Below are positions 46,651-59,020 of a stretch of DNA of 64,000 nt, one piece after another (within the stretch, counting starts at the first letter, position 1; each line of letters begins with the position of its first letter). The notes under the pieces are model-generated. The model saw only the letters and a program-made list of their open reading frames with translations. It did not search any database and had not been told where the DNA came from. The position numbers and the translations under genes were made by a program. The stretch lies in assembly GCF_030247195.1 (NCBI RefSeq), contig NC_080671.1:11919343-11983342 (forward strand), read 5' to 3'. This DNA comes from Topomyia yanbarensis (Eukaryota; Arthropoda; Insecta; Diptera; Culicidae).

Positions 46651-47600
46651 TGTTTTCTGTTTCCCCGAGGCCTTGAGACAAAGCAGTCGATCTAGTACGA
46701 GTTAATATCGCCGACATTAAGGCGTTTAAGGAAAATTATAGTAGTTTAAAAATAGTTATTGAGTTTTCACAAGAGCGACTAAAGTGAACATCGGATCAGG
46801 TAGGCTTTTCGGGACATATTCCCTGAATATCCACAAACGCCACGGTTCGCTATAATAAACGAAAAATTAAATCCTCCGTTCTCAAATTCCTCAATATCAC
46901 GACCCGTCATCCTTAGCTCCAACTTAGCTGAAAGTTGCACCGTTTAGGAAAAAGGTTTGTGCCGGAGAGCGGCAAACCACACACTCGAACACGTGACTAT
47001 CTGGATCAGCACAACCCGATCGACCCACCGGAATCAAGATCTCCAGCAAACGACCAAGCGATCGTCAACCCGATCACCGGAAGCACGCCACCACCCAACC
47101 CAACGAACCCAACGGAATCAACGCCATAACCGGACAATACGAGCGCAGCATCGACCCGGCGTCCCTCCAAGATCACCAGCAAACGATCAAGCAAACCTCA
47201 ACCCGATCACCGGTAGCACGTCACGAGGCCCGAATATACCCATCGCCTCGTGCCAGCTGCCATCACCACGGAAAGTCGTACGAGCAGAAGCCATTCGATT
47301 CCACACAGACATTCTAACACACACACACACACAGGATTTGTAACCATTGGTAATAAATTTAGGATGTTGTAATTGACAGCGTTTTGTCTACAGTTTTCAC
47401 AGCCTTGAGTCCCTGATTAGCGATCCCCATTGAGCAAAGCCGACCTTGAGATAAAGAGTCTCCAGCTCGAGCTAGGGCAGAAAAGAGGTCGTTGTTTGAC
47501 CCACCCTCACGTGACCTGCCGGGGCTTGACTAGTGGGTCGAGGGCTTAGAGAAATCCCACGCGGTCCTTCCGACTGTATACCGCCATTACCTATCAAATT
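46651..47600. repeat. CA/GC-rich stretch with a 133-bp-period duplication
   Basis: CCAGCAAACGACCAAGCGAT...CAACCCGATCACCGGAAGCA (from about 47041) is repeated as CCAGCAAACGATCAAGCAAA...CAACCCGATCACCGGTAGCA (from about 47175). A (CA)n tract lies at about 47318-47332. The region is more GC-rich than its surroundings, and AATAAA-like sequence follows near 47351. It might be an LTR or retroelement leader, but no partner was found. Proline-rich open frames here follow from composition. Confidence 0.45.
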
Positions 47601-49920
47601 AAAATAAAATTTTGATTTCCGAATCTTTAAACAATGTATTCAGAAAAATGAATCATATGCCATCGGAAAGCGGCTTAGGATTCCCACCTTGATTCGTACA
47701 ATTATTTTCGCTGATCTGTGCCCCACATGCTAGACATCCCTTTCTATTGATGAACATTCCACACTTTTCCTCTGCAAGAAATCAGAGCAAATATTTTCCA
47801 CACTCCCAGTGACGTTCCGCCGTAAATCAAAAGACTCACACATCAGCGCGATTCCGCCGCGTCTGTCGGGTAGGGAAAGAGGATGGGAAAATCTCTCATT
47901 TCCCATTTCCCAACACTCTTCCGTCTGTGGTCCTCCGAAGAACTGCAGCGGTTTGAACGCGTCTTGGCTTTATAGATTTGCTAATTAGCGATGCTTAAAT
48001 GCAATTTTAATTGAAGCAAATTATTGCAATCTGCTCGGCTTCACAAACAAACAAACAAATAAACATACAAAAACAAATCGAGGCAAATATTTGCGCGACT
48101 CGTGGGTTCGCGGAAACCGCACATGACTAGGGTACGCTTCCTATGTTGGGCTCGGCGTTGGCAGCATACCGACGACTTCGTCGGTGGGACCGCCAATTGT
48201 AAATAAATTGCGAAATCAACTCGAGGTGTGAAAAAAGAATGCGCCACGACAATCTAACAAAGACGCACACGCGGGACTAGCTGTAAAAGGGAGCATTTTC
48301 CTACTTCTTGGTTGAAAAGAGGAGCGGCCGGCCGGTGACAAGTGCGTGATGGACCATTTCTGGAAGTTTGTTTGCACTGTCTGCGGTATTTCAGTTCACA
48401 CCTCGCCTGCGGTGAAAACTGCAACAACTGCCTCCGCGCCGCGGCTTGCTGTTACCTACTGCTTGCGCCGCGCGATGGCGATTGAAACGTGCGTTGACTA
48501 ATTAATGACAGATTAGTGTGCTCTTTTATGGTTAATCAGTTGATGTGGCTACACAGCTGCCAACAGTGCTGGTGAGAAATTCTACCGGAGGGCAAGTGGG
48601 AAAATTTAAAGTGAAAGCCGTTGTAATAGGTTCCCGAACGGTACGCAGTTTAATTGCGAAATTTGTAGTTTCATGTTAGATGATCTGAAAAAATGCGGTT
48701 TTCTGCTAGTTGAATGTTGATGAAGTTTTTGGAATATGCGCCACACCCTCAATTTAGTTTTTTGATCAGATTTACGCAGCATCTAAAATGCAAAAGTCAA
48801 AAAGTTTTCAATTCAAGAATGAATAGGAAGAACGTTTCGAAAATTTTACCAAGTCTCTTTGTTCAAAAGTCGCTTCCAATTTCCATTCTGCATTTCATCC
48901 TAATATATTTTCGGTATTCAGAAACTGAAAATCCAAAAATGGTTATTCCCCATTCTCCGATGAACGATGTAACAATAAATATTGTTAATGGATCAAGAAA
49001 CAGGGAAAAATGTAGCGACCAAACAATCGCGAAAACGTTCAATTAATCAAATTTGCGATTTATACTCGAATACTGCCATTTCGCCAATTATTTTGCGATC
49101 CCTTTTTCCGCATTCCACGCGATCCCCACAGATGCAGCAGTTGCAGTACGATCATCGAAGAACCGACCGATGTGATGAAGGAGCACCTCACGTTTGTGGG
49201 TGGGGAAGGTGGAAGAGGGAAAGGGACTGGGAAAAAGCACTACACCAAAGCGAACCGGGCAAAAATCGACGTGTGTGGTCCAACTGACTGGCACAACGGC
49301 CGCGCTGCCTGCTGCTGCTGCGGGTAGTTGATCCCGGCTGGACTGAACTGACTCAACATTCGTTGGCTACAACATACCTTCGTTCGGCTCAATCTCAATG
49401 GATGGATGGATGGTTCGTGGCAACTTTTAAACAACTCGAGTGCGATTCATTCCATTTGGTTTTTCCCCTGCTGCTGCTGCTCCTTCCTAGCCGATTTTCC
49501 GCCAGCGCTCGCTTCATCAGTTGACCCAAGTCCCCATGGATTATACAGATATCGAGCAAGACAGTGAGCGACAGTGGCTGGGTCGACTGAAGCTTTCTCG
49601 TCGTAGCGAATTTGTGTATTTGTTGGTAGGTATTTACGGCGAATGATCGCAGCGATAGATGGATGGATGACTAGGCGCACTTTCCTTCTGGTTTTGAGAT
49701 GTTTATGAGATTGCGCGTTCAAGCTGTCGACCGTTTGTCGATTGAAGTTAAAAATAGAACTTTAACTTCAGTTTTTCAGTTTATTTTTTATTCGTTTTCA
49801 GTACCAAAATATCAATTAAATTGAAAATAGCTCTACTATTTTATTAATATTTTCAGAATTTCATCAATATTCAAATGCCTCATACCAATCACTTCAGAAA
49901 AATCTCTCACCCTATGTGCA
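47601..49920. other. Unassigned, mostly single-copy-looking DNA
   Basis: I recognise no transposon or gene. Parts (about 47960-48550) have TAATTAG/CTAATTAATGAC homeodomain-type cores and a GC-rich patch, as in insect noncoding regulatory DNA. CTG runs (about 49300-49320 and 49460-49480) occur. No reading frame shows a recognisable family. Confidence 0.35.
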
Positions 49921-49934
49921 AAGAAAGAAAAAAA

Positions 49935-49980
49935 TCGAATGCCCTTAGGTTCAAACCTCTATAACCGCAATAAACAAAAA
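49935..49980 (+). mobile_element. SINE 3' fragment
   Basis: TTAGGTTCAAACCTCTATAA with an A-rich tail matches the 3' end of the SINE at 16766-16930 (AAGGTTAAAACCTCTATAAT). Confidence 0.65.
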
Positions 49981-50499
49981 ATTGGACTACAGTTTGGAAA
50001 ACACCGAATCGTGGCGATATACAGAACACGATGGTCAAAACTTGCCTGAGGAACCTGCACAAGAAATTATAGCAGAAACTATCAAAATTGGACAAAAAAT
50101 CTTTGACTAGCAAGCAGTCTGTTGGTGTGGAACAGCTCTTCATCTCATCCGGGACTGTCAGCCGGAATTGTTTTTGCTTTTTGAGTTCTGACGAAAACCC
50201 GAGACTATTATGGCCAGTTAAGCATCTTCCACTACATTAGTACTCTGTTTGTTTACTACATTAAAATTAAGTTCGTTTCTAGACATTTTCTCGTTATTCA
50301 CCGTTACAGTTTTCGTACAACGTATTTTTGGCATCTGCAACCGAGAATAGTTCGTCTAGTTCCTAAGGACAAGGATCACTCATCTCTGAGCTTCATTACT
50401 TTCAAAGTTGGCGTTAGCAAATCATGCAGGGATAAGGCTCTGTCCAAAGACTCTTGACCGGAGAACATATACTTCCGTGAATTTGTGACCAATTGAAAA

Positions 50500-51150
50500 A
50501 TCCAACGACCTATCATCAGGATTGCAACGGAGAAGAATCCATCTGGTGGTGGACAGTAGCGCCAAGCTATTCTGGATAAACTCGTCTGTTCAACTTCTTG
50601 TACCCGGCGAGCGATCTCGGTCTACCTGACGAATCGGCGACTTCTTCTGTGTCAGGTAAAACCAAGAAGGGTATATGTCCTTCCGAAGCAATACAAGATG
50701 CTGCACGCCCTCAACGTAAATTTCACTTACAGTCTGCTGATTAACACAACTCTACCGCCGCTGTGAATCTTCAATGTCAAAAACAAAATTTTGATCCCAT
50801 CGTAACGAGCACGTCTCTTCATAGCACATTCGGCTCTACAACGATCACAGAAGGACTAAGCACTCTATGCTATGCTGGTATGACTCATCGCACCCTGGGA
50901 CGCACTGCAGCTAGAACTATGGAAGCCCTTGATCCCCCTGCCACAGTCGAGCCATTGCTGCCAGCGTTCACCAGTCGTCCCGGTCCTGTGTGCAGGACTG
51001 GTGAAGGGGTCTTCCAAATCGATACCAACGCACTATGGGAAGGTTCCATACAAACAGATGGCCAAAAATATTTTGTCTCATATTCTTTCGCGATAAGCTT
51101 GTTTGAGTTGTTAATAATGTACGAAACTCATAATGGACGTATCCAGGTTT
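50500..51150 (+). pseudogene. Relic of the PHD-ORF1 non-LTR family (ORF2 leader)
   Basis: GTAAAACCAAGAAGGGTATA at about 50656 (reading GKTKKGICPSEAIQDAARPQ, then RKFHLQSA) corresponds to GKAKEGICPLEATFDTVPPQ, then SNFRFQSS on the minus strand near 19690-19600. The following open frame (50763-51152) is unsupported beyond its first residues. The piece marks a second, plus-strand insertion of this element family. The upstream part is decayed ORF1-end or spacer. Confidence 0.5.
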
Positions 51151-51495
51151 AAAAACCTTAAAAAGGAGAAGGAGGGAGGGGAGGTAGGGGGTTTGGTGTA
51201 AAGTATTTTTTTTCCAAAAAAATAAAAAAGAGGCAGAGAGAGTTTTAGTCAATTCTATCACTTACCATTTAATGATGCAGTATTTGAATAATATTTTCTT
51301 AAATTTTCATTGGTCAAGTGACAGTGAATTCCCGAAGGCACCTCGAAAAAATGCGGTGTGCATCATAACTCAAAATCTACTGGAGCAATCGCTTCGAAAT
51401 TTTTCACAGTTCTTCTTCACATCATTCTCCAGGTAACTACAAGACCTTTCGATAAAATTATTATTACGACTATTTTTACAAAAAAATGTTAGTAG

Positions 51496-52922
51496 TTTTT
51501 GCCTTTCTCAATAGAAAGGTATTGCAATTGCTCTGAAAACCGACTTTTTAACGGAGGCCCGGAGGGCCGAGTGACATATACCATTCGATTCAGTTCGTCG
51601 AGTTCGGCAAATGTCTGTGTGTGTGTATGTATGTGTGTGTATGTATGTGTGTGTGTATGTGCGTCTGTGTGTGTGTACGCGAACACAATCTCACTCACTT
51701 TTCTCAGAGATGGATGAACCGATTTTTACAAACTTAGTCCCAAATGAAAGGTGCAACGTTCCCATAGGCTGCTATTGAATTTCTAATGGATCCGACTTCC
51801 GGTTCCGGAATTACAGGGTGATGAGTACGATCACGCAGAAAATGTCGATTTTAAGAAATTCTGCAATGAATGTATAATGGTGAAAATTTTTCCAAAATGT
51901 GACCACAACTGCTTCAATTTGTAGTACTAGGTCATTAACAGCCATTCAAAGTCTCTTTGGTCACATTGGCCACCATCATCGGTTCCTGAAGCCCCGGCGG
52001 AAGTATCCAAATTCAGACTAACAGTCACATCGGTTTCTCGGAGATGGCTAGACCGAATCAACCAAACTTAGTCTCACATGAAAGATGATACGTTCCCGTA
52101 AATGGCTATTAAATTTTATCCCCAACCGACTTCCGGTTCCGGAGTTACGGGTTGTGGCGTGCGATCACATAGCAAATTGTGATTCAAACCGATACTCCGA
52201 TGGAAGCAAAAAAGGTAAAAATTTCGCTAAAATGTCTCTCAAATAACTTAACTTTGCAGTTCTAGGTCACCGACGGCCAAACAAACTTTCGTTGACTACA
52301 TTGACCACCATAGACGGTTCCGGAAGTGCCCGGGAAAAGCGGCCATCTTTCATAACTAGCAAACTCATATCAGTTTCTCGGAAATGGTTGGGCCGATTTT
52401 CACAAACTTAGTCCCAAATGATAGCTCTATTATCCCCACAGATGTCTGTAAAATTTCGCACGGATCGCTTGTATGGTTCCGGAAATATAGACTGAACGGT
52501 CCGGTCACACATGAAATTCTCATATGAGCCGTAACTCAAATTTTTTTTCAAAGGGGGGACCCCATGAAATTTCAAAAATCGAATTCGTATTGTTGATGCC
52601 AAACATCTTTAAAATGCATGAAACGTCGAGATTTTATGTTATCTCGAAAAAATTTTTTTTATAAAAATCGACTTTTTGGGACTTTGCCGATTTCGCACCT
52701 TTTTCAGTTCAATATTACCGTGGCTGTTTTTTCTTTTTCAAAATTTTAGAACTCGAATAATGATTTATTTTCCTGTATATAGTTGTCATGTGATGTACAA
52801 TAATAAAATGTAATATATGCATTTAAAAGCTTTTAATGAATATAAACAACGCACACATTCTCGTGATTCATGATTGAGAAAGGCACAATTGCACCGCTAG
52901 GTGGATTAAAATAGGTTTTTTT
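51496..52922. mobile_element. Interspersed element with GCCTTTCTCA ends and internal repeats
   Basis: The left end GCCTTTCTCAAT is inverted at 52873-52884 (ATTGAGAAAGGC), and conserved sequence continues to GGTGGATTAAAATAGG. Inside, a unit beginning TTTCTC(A/G)GAGATGG(A/C)T followed by CAAACTTAGTC recurs near 51699, 52034 and 52372 (period about 335 bp), with CCGACTTCCGGTTCCGG twice. A (GT)n-rich tract lies at 51616-51680. A shorter, inverted relative occurs at 62270-62870. I recognise this as a kind of repeat very common in culicine genomes, but I cannot name the superfamily. Confidence 0.7.
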
Positions 52923-54139
<1,217 letters not shown>

Positions 54140-54428
54140 TTTCCTATAATATTAGCACAAAGCTGGCATTCTTAGCTTTAAAATGGCATATTTGAACATA
54201 TGTTCCATTCAAAATTCAGCAAAGATACGAACAGTTGAGAAAACGCACGTTATATTTCTATTTTTCAAAATTTTTATCTTTAGACATCCATATAAACAGT
54301 TAAGTCAAATATATTTCTGAGATACTCTGGGAATTTCTTAGCTAGAGTATGTATAAACATTCAGTATAAAATTGGTTTGAATTGGAGTTGATGCAATTTT
54401 CGATTTTTGGCCACATGCCTCCCCATAG

Positions 54429-57400
54429 TGCAACGGCAAGTACGAACCTGATTTTGTTAATGCAAGCATTGATCAGCTCCTCGCTTCCAGTCAATCGCGG
54501 CTTTCAAACCTACAAATATATTATCAGAATGCCGGCGGTATGAATTCAGGAATCGACGATTATTTAATAGCAAGTTCGGATGAATGCTTCGACATAATCG
54601 CCCTCATAGAGACGTGGTTTAGCGATAGCACTCTGTCAGTGCAAGCATTTGGTGCCAACTACGATGTTTTCCGTACTGATCGCAGCTCACGCAACAGTCT
54701 CAAGGCTACCGGCGGCGGGGTACCTGTGGCAATCCATCGTCGATTGAAAGCGCAACTGATTGACGATACTTTGGGGATCTGTGTCGAGCAGGTGTGGGTG
54801 CGAATCAAACTGGCTGGCTACTCACTTTTTCTTTGCGTGGTTTATCTTTCACCGGACCGCACTCGCGATTCGACATTGATTGATTCACATACTGAGTCAG
54901 TGGAAGGGATTTCCGCTCAAGCAAGCCTGGTTAATGAGATCCTGATTGTTGGCGATTTCAATTTCTCCGGATTAAAAAGGCGCTCTGCTTCTGACGGATT
55001 TATGTTCGCTGATCCCGAACTGTCATCTTTTCATGATGGTATCACCAGTTTGCTTGACTGCTACAGTGTAAATCTGCTGCTCCAAACGAATAATGTGGTG
55101 AACGAGAACAACAGAATCCTTGATCTCTGTTTTTCGAGCAAATCTGACTACGCGCCAAATGTTACCGCAGCACCGTTCCCCCTGGTAAAGACTGTTAGAC
55201 ACCACCCTCCCCTGCATATAGTACTTGAAGCGGTTCGAGTGAAGCATGGCTGCAATGCTTCTGACACCGTCAGCTATAATTTTAGAAAAGCCGACTATAA
55301 TAGGATTATTGACTTTCTGTCGAATATCCACTGGACTGAAATTATCGACAATGATGATGTCAACGTTGCAGTGCAGACCTTCTCCAATGTTATGACCTAT
55401 GCTATCGATCGCTATGTACCCAAAGGAAGTGGCCTTCAATCTAAGCACCCAGCGTGGCACACTGCCGAGCTGAGACGGTTAAAAGCGACTAAAAGAGCCG
55501 CTCTGAAGAAGTACTCTAAGTTTGGGGGCTACGTGCTGCGACAACACTACGTTCATGTTAACCAAGTCTATAAAAAGACATCGAAGCGTTGCCATGCCGA
55601 TTACTTGCGAAACGTGCAACGTAAGTTGGTCGGTGTTAAGTCAGACCGGGCTAAGTGACAAAATATTGATTTCGAGAAAAACGGGTTTAAGGTTTGAATC
55701 GCAGCATCCTCTACGTTATAATTGGAAATGATTTTTTGCCATAATTCTTGTTTATGCTTACATATTTCAAATCTGGCAAAAGTCGAATGTAGCTGAAGAA
55801 ATTCTTTATCCAGTGATATCATTATCTCATTTTTTGATGTTTTGCGACTTAGTCCGGTCTGACTTAACACCGACCAGTTGAAGTCCGAACCTAAAACATT
55901 CTGGAAGCATGTAAACGAGCAAAGAAAGGAATCCGGGTTGCCTTCAACGATGACCTATGGAGGACGTATGAGCTCTAGTTTACAGGAGATTTGCCAACTA
56001 TTCTCTGAAAAGTTCGCGAGTGTTTTCTCCAACGAGAAACTGACACCGACCCAGGTTTCACGCGCGGTTCTTAATGTACCTCAATCATACCAGTCTTTGA
56101 ACTCTATCAATATCGACAATAATATGGTACAACTGGCGATTGGCAAAATGAAGGCTTCAACTTCGACAGGCCCAGATGGTATACCAACTATCATTCTAAA
56201 AAAATGCTGCGCCGGTCTAATTGAACCTCTTTGTCATCTGTTTCAATTGTCGCTAACAACCGGAGTATTTCCCGAACTCTGGAAATCCTCCTTCATGTTG
56301 CCAGTTCACAAAAAAGGTGATAAAAAGGTAGTTGACAACTACCGTGGTATTACAACGCTAAGCGCAGTTCCTAAGCTGTTTGAAATGGCTGTGTTGGAAC
56401 CCATCTCCAGCCACTGCAAACAGTATATCTCCGAGAATCAGCATGGATTTATGCCGAAACGTTCAACATCTACGAATCATCTGTCGTTCACAACATATGT
56501 TACAGATGCCATGTCGGACGGTCTTCAAACTGACGTTATCTACACGGACCTTTCAGCTGCTTTTTACAAGATTAATCACGCTATTGCAGTGGCAAAGTTG
56601 GATAGACTTGGCTTTGGTACTAATATTCTCCGTTGGATGCAATCGTATCTCAGTGATCGTCGTCTAGCAGTCAAGATAGGTGATTGTGTATCCGAAGAGT
56701 TCTTTGCTTCATCTGGTACTCCGCAAGGCAGCCATCTGGGTCCATTGATTTTTCTTCTGTATTTCAACGACGCCAACTTTTGTTTAGAAGGACCACGGTT
56801 GTCTTTCGCCGACGACCTCAAGTTATACTATAGAATCCGGAATACTGATGATGAGGAATGGTGCGAGTTCAACCGAATGACCCCAAACCCCAAGATATAT
56901 ATGGTCATTACGTTCTCGATGAAAAAACGCCAATTCGATTCGTTTACTGTCTAGCTGAATCCACGATTGACAGAGCGAATTGTGACAAAGATCTCGAAGT
57001 TTTTCTCGATGAACAACTGACGTTTAAACAGCATATCAACTATTATTGTCGTAAAGGCATCACGCTGTTCGGGGTTCATAATGAGAATATCTAAGCACTT
57101 TTCAGATATTTACTGCTTGAAATCTCTCTACTGCTCACTCGTTCGATCAACTCTGGAATATTGTTCAGTTGTGTGGAACCCTCATTATCTTAACGGTGTC
57201 CATCGACTTGAGACAGTACAGCGCAGATTTGTTCGGTTTGCCCTTCGTCGATTGCCTTGGAGCAACCCACACCAGCTGCCAAGTTACGAAAGCCGGGGTT
57301 TGCTTATTGGACTCGATACATTGCAAGTACGGCGGGATCTATTCCGTGCTATGACGATTTCGCATATTTTGCAAGATCGAATTGACTGCCCCGAGCTTCT

Positions 57401-57572
57401 CAGTGCGATAAACATGAACGTTCGCCCTCTTCGCCGGACTAACTATGGAGTAAACGGTGTCATCATTGGTTTGCAGCGGACCTTCAACAGAGTGTTAACC
57501 GAGTTCGATCTTCACATTCCACGTAGCATATTACAATTTGACTTTTTAAATAGATTAAGAAATTATCATTAG
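54429..57572 (+). pseudogene. Non-LTR ORF2 (EN-RT) relic, jockey-superfamily type
   Basis: The open frame begins at 54429, after a stop, without a clear ATG, so the 5' end is probably truncated. The endonuclease reads LQIYYQNAGGMNSGIDDYL, IALIETWFSD (Glu) and EILIVGDFNFSGL (Asp-Phe-Asn). Its end reads VRHHPPLHIVL, with HHPP replacing the usual D/S-H-x-P. After a MITE (55627-55876) the RT continues STSTGPDGIPTIILKKCCAG, NYRGITTLSAVPKLFE, VIYTDLSAAFYKINHAIAV, SSGTPQGSHLGPLIFLLYF and SFADDLKLYY (active-site ADD kept). A deletion near 56850 and frameshifts near 56930 and 57080 break the C-terminal third, which ends PRSILQFDFLNRLRNYH. A (TAAA)n tail lies at about 57603-57625. Confidence 0.9.
55627..55876. 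mobile_element. MITE, 250 bp, inserted in the RT-coding frame
   Basis: The ends carry CGGTGTTAAGTCAGACCGG and its inverse, extending to about 35 bp with few mismatches. GT flanks both sides (55625-55626 and 55877-55878). Removing the element and one GT restores RKLKSEP in the retrotransposon frame, so the ends are exact. Element plus duplication total 252 bp, a multiple of three. A 2-bp duplication defines it, but the superfamily is uncertain; a 3-bp AGT reading is also possible. Confidence 0.88.
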
Positions 57573-58800
57573 GACCACACTGTGTCTGTTGATATCAATT
57601 ATAAATAAATAAATAAATAAAAATCTAATTACCGGGCATCCGGAGACTTGAAAATGCAAATGGTTTGCGAATTCTAGTACCATTCTAAATCAAATTTTAA
57701 TAATTAGGATCCTCTTGTGATGGTTGTAGAGTGCACAGAAGTGTATACGGCGTCTAGCCAAAACAAGTGTTGGACTAACATTCCTTTCCTTTCTAACTGT
57801 ACATTCGGGTCTGGTGCCGATATTGATCAATAAACAACTTGGGAATTCAAGGTGTTATACATTGTAGGATGTTGCAATTTTAGTCGCGATCAATAACGGA
57901 GTAGCCACCCAGCTCCACGTATGATCACACAAGCTCAAGCTCAACTATTCAATTTTCTATTTTCGGTATTCAGCTTTCAGTTGATGTACCTAGGTAAAAA
58001 ACAACTGGTGCATAGAGATGGCCTGGTTTCATTTTTTTTCGACGCCAAAACATTCAACTCTAAAAACCTCGACCAGGCCCAAGAATTTAAAAATTAAAAA
58101 ATCGGAGCCGTAATCAGAAATTTTTATTTAAAAAAAACTCGAACCAGAATTCGTGACATTTGGGATACTTGACCTAAACCTTAGATATTTTAGGTGGATA
58201 ACCAGGGCAAAATTCTCGAAGATATTGAATTTGAAGAACAGGAGCTCGACCCGAGACTCTTTTTATATTTTATCAAGAAATCTATAACTGATGACAACGC
58301 ATTTCATAAACTATGACAAAGCGTGTTGCTGCCATAAGTTCTATTTAAAATGCTAGCCGGCCAAATTTGAAATATTCTGAGAATTTTATCAGTAATCGAC
58401 ATCTTGGACGAGAACAATTTGTTTGCTCGCCCTGGGTTTAATTCGTATCGCAATTCGTGGAGAATCGGGAAACTAATTGAAGACAGTTTAAATCAACTTT
58501 AAATTTATTCATTCGCATCGAATTCTCTACAATTTAATTTTTTAGATGGCTGGCAAGATTTTTAACCCTCAAAAGACAAGGGACCCAAGAGGCCCGGCGG
58601 ATAACAATGATCTTTTAATTAGAAATAGAAGTGATCCTGTGTTTTCGGGCTTTTAATTCACTTACTGGTAAAACGGCAAAAAAAAAACTTTTAATTTTCC
58701 TGGACCTTAGGGAAGATGCTTCACGAAGTCCCGATTTTAGCCTTTTTGAGGGTTAAATATTAAACACACAATATCCCACATACGGGCATTTTACATTCAT
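57573..58800. other. Unassigned DNA with the (TAAA)n tail at its start
   Basis: The first 50 bp are the 3' UTR and (TAAA)n tail of the preceding non-LTR relic. Nothing else was recognised. Confidence 0.4.
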
Positions 58801-58828
58801 ATTTATAGAAGATGATGAATGGTTCATT

Positions 58829-59020
58829 TCAGGTTATTTCCTTAGATGATCCCTCTGCAGTGTTTTCCATAGTGTACAGATTGTTTACAGTACTGGCACG
58901 TGGGAGTCTGATCGTCATAAATATACACCGTGGCATGAGTATAGTAACAAACCCTTCCGCAGGGGCACAAAGGAAGAAATTGGATGCTTCAGCTAGATGA
59001 GTAGGAATAAGTTCCTCCAT
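58829..59020 (-). pseudogene. Gag-like ORF1 relic with CCHC knuckle (fourth copy)
   Basis: The minus strand reads YDDQTPTCQYCKQSVHYGKH and then Cys, which aligns directly with YDHQTATCQFCEQSAHYGKP and Cys of the intact ORF at 7415-8215. The spacing C-x2-C-x4-H-x4-C is kept. The flanking sequence is frameshifted and short. Confidence 0.8.

Noticed and set aside
46935..47343. Pro/Thr-rich frames as a secreted or structural protein
   Set aside because: They follow from CA/CCG-rich duplicated DNA; frames are interrupted and differ between the two repeat copies.
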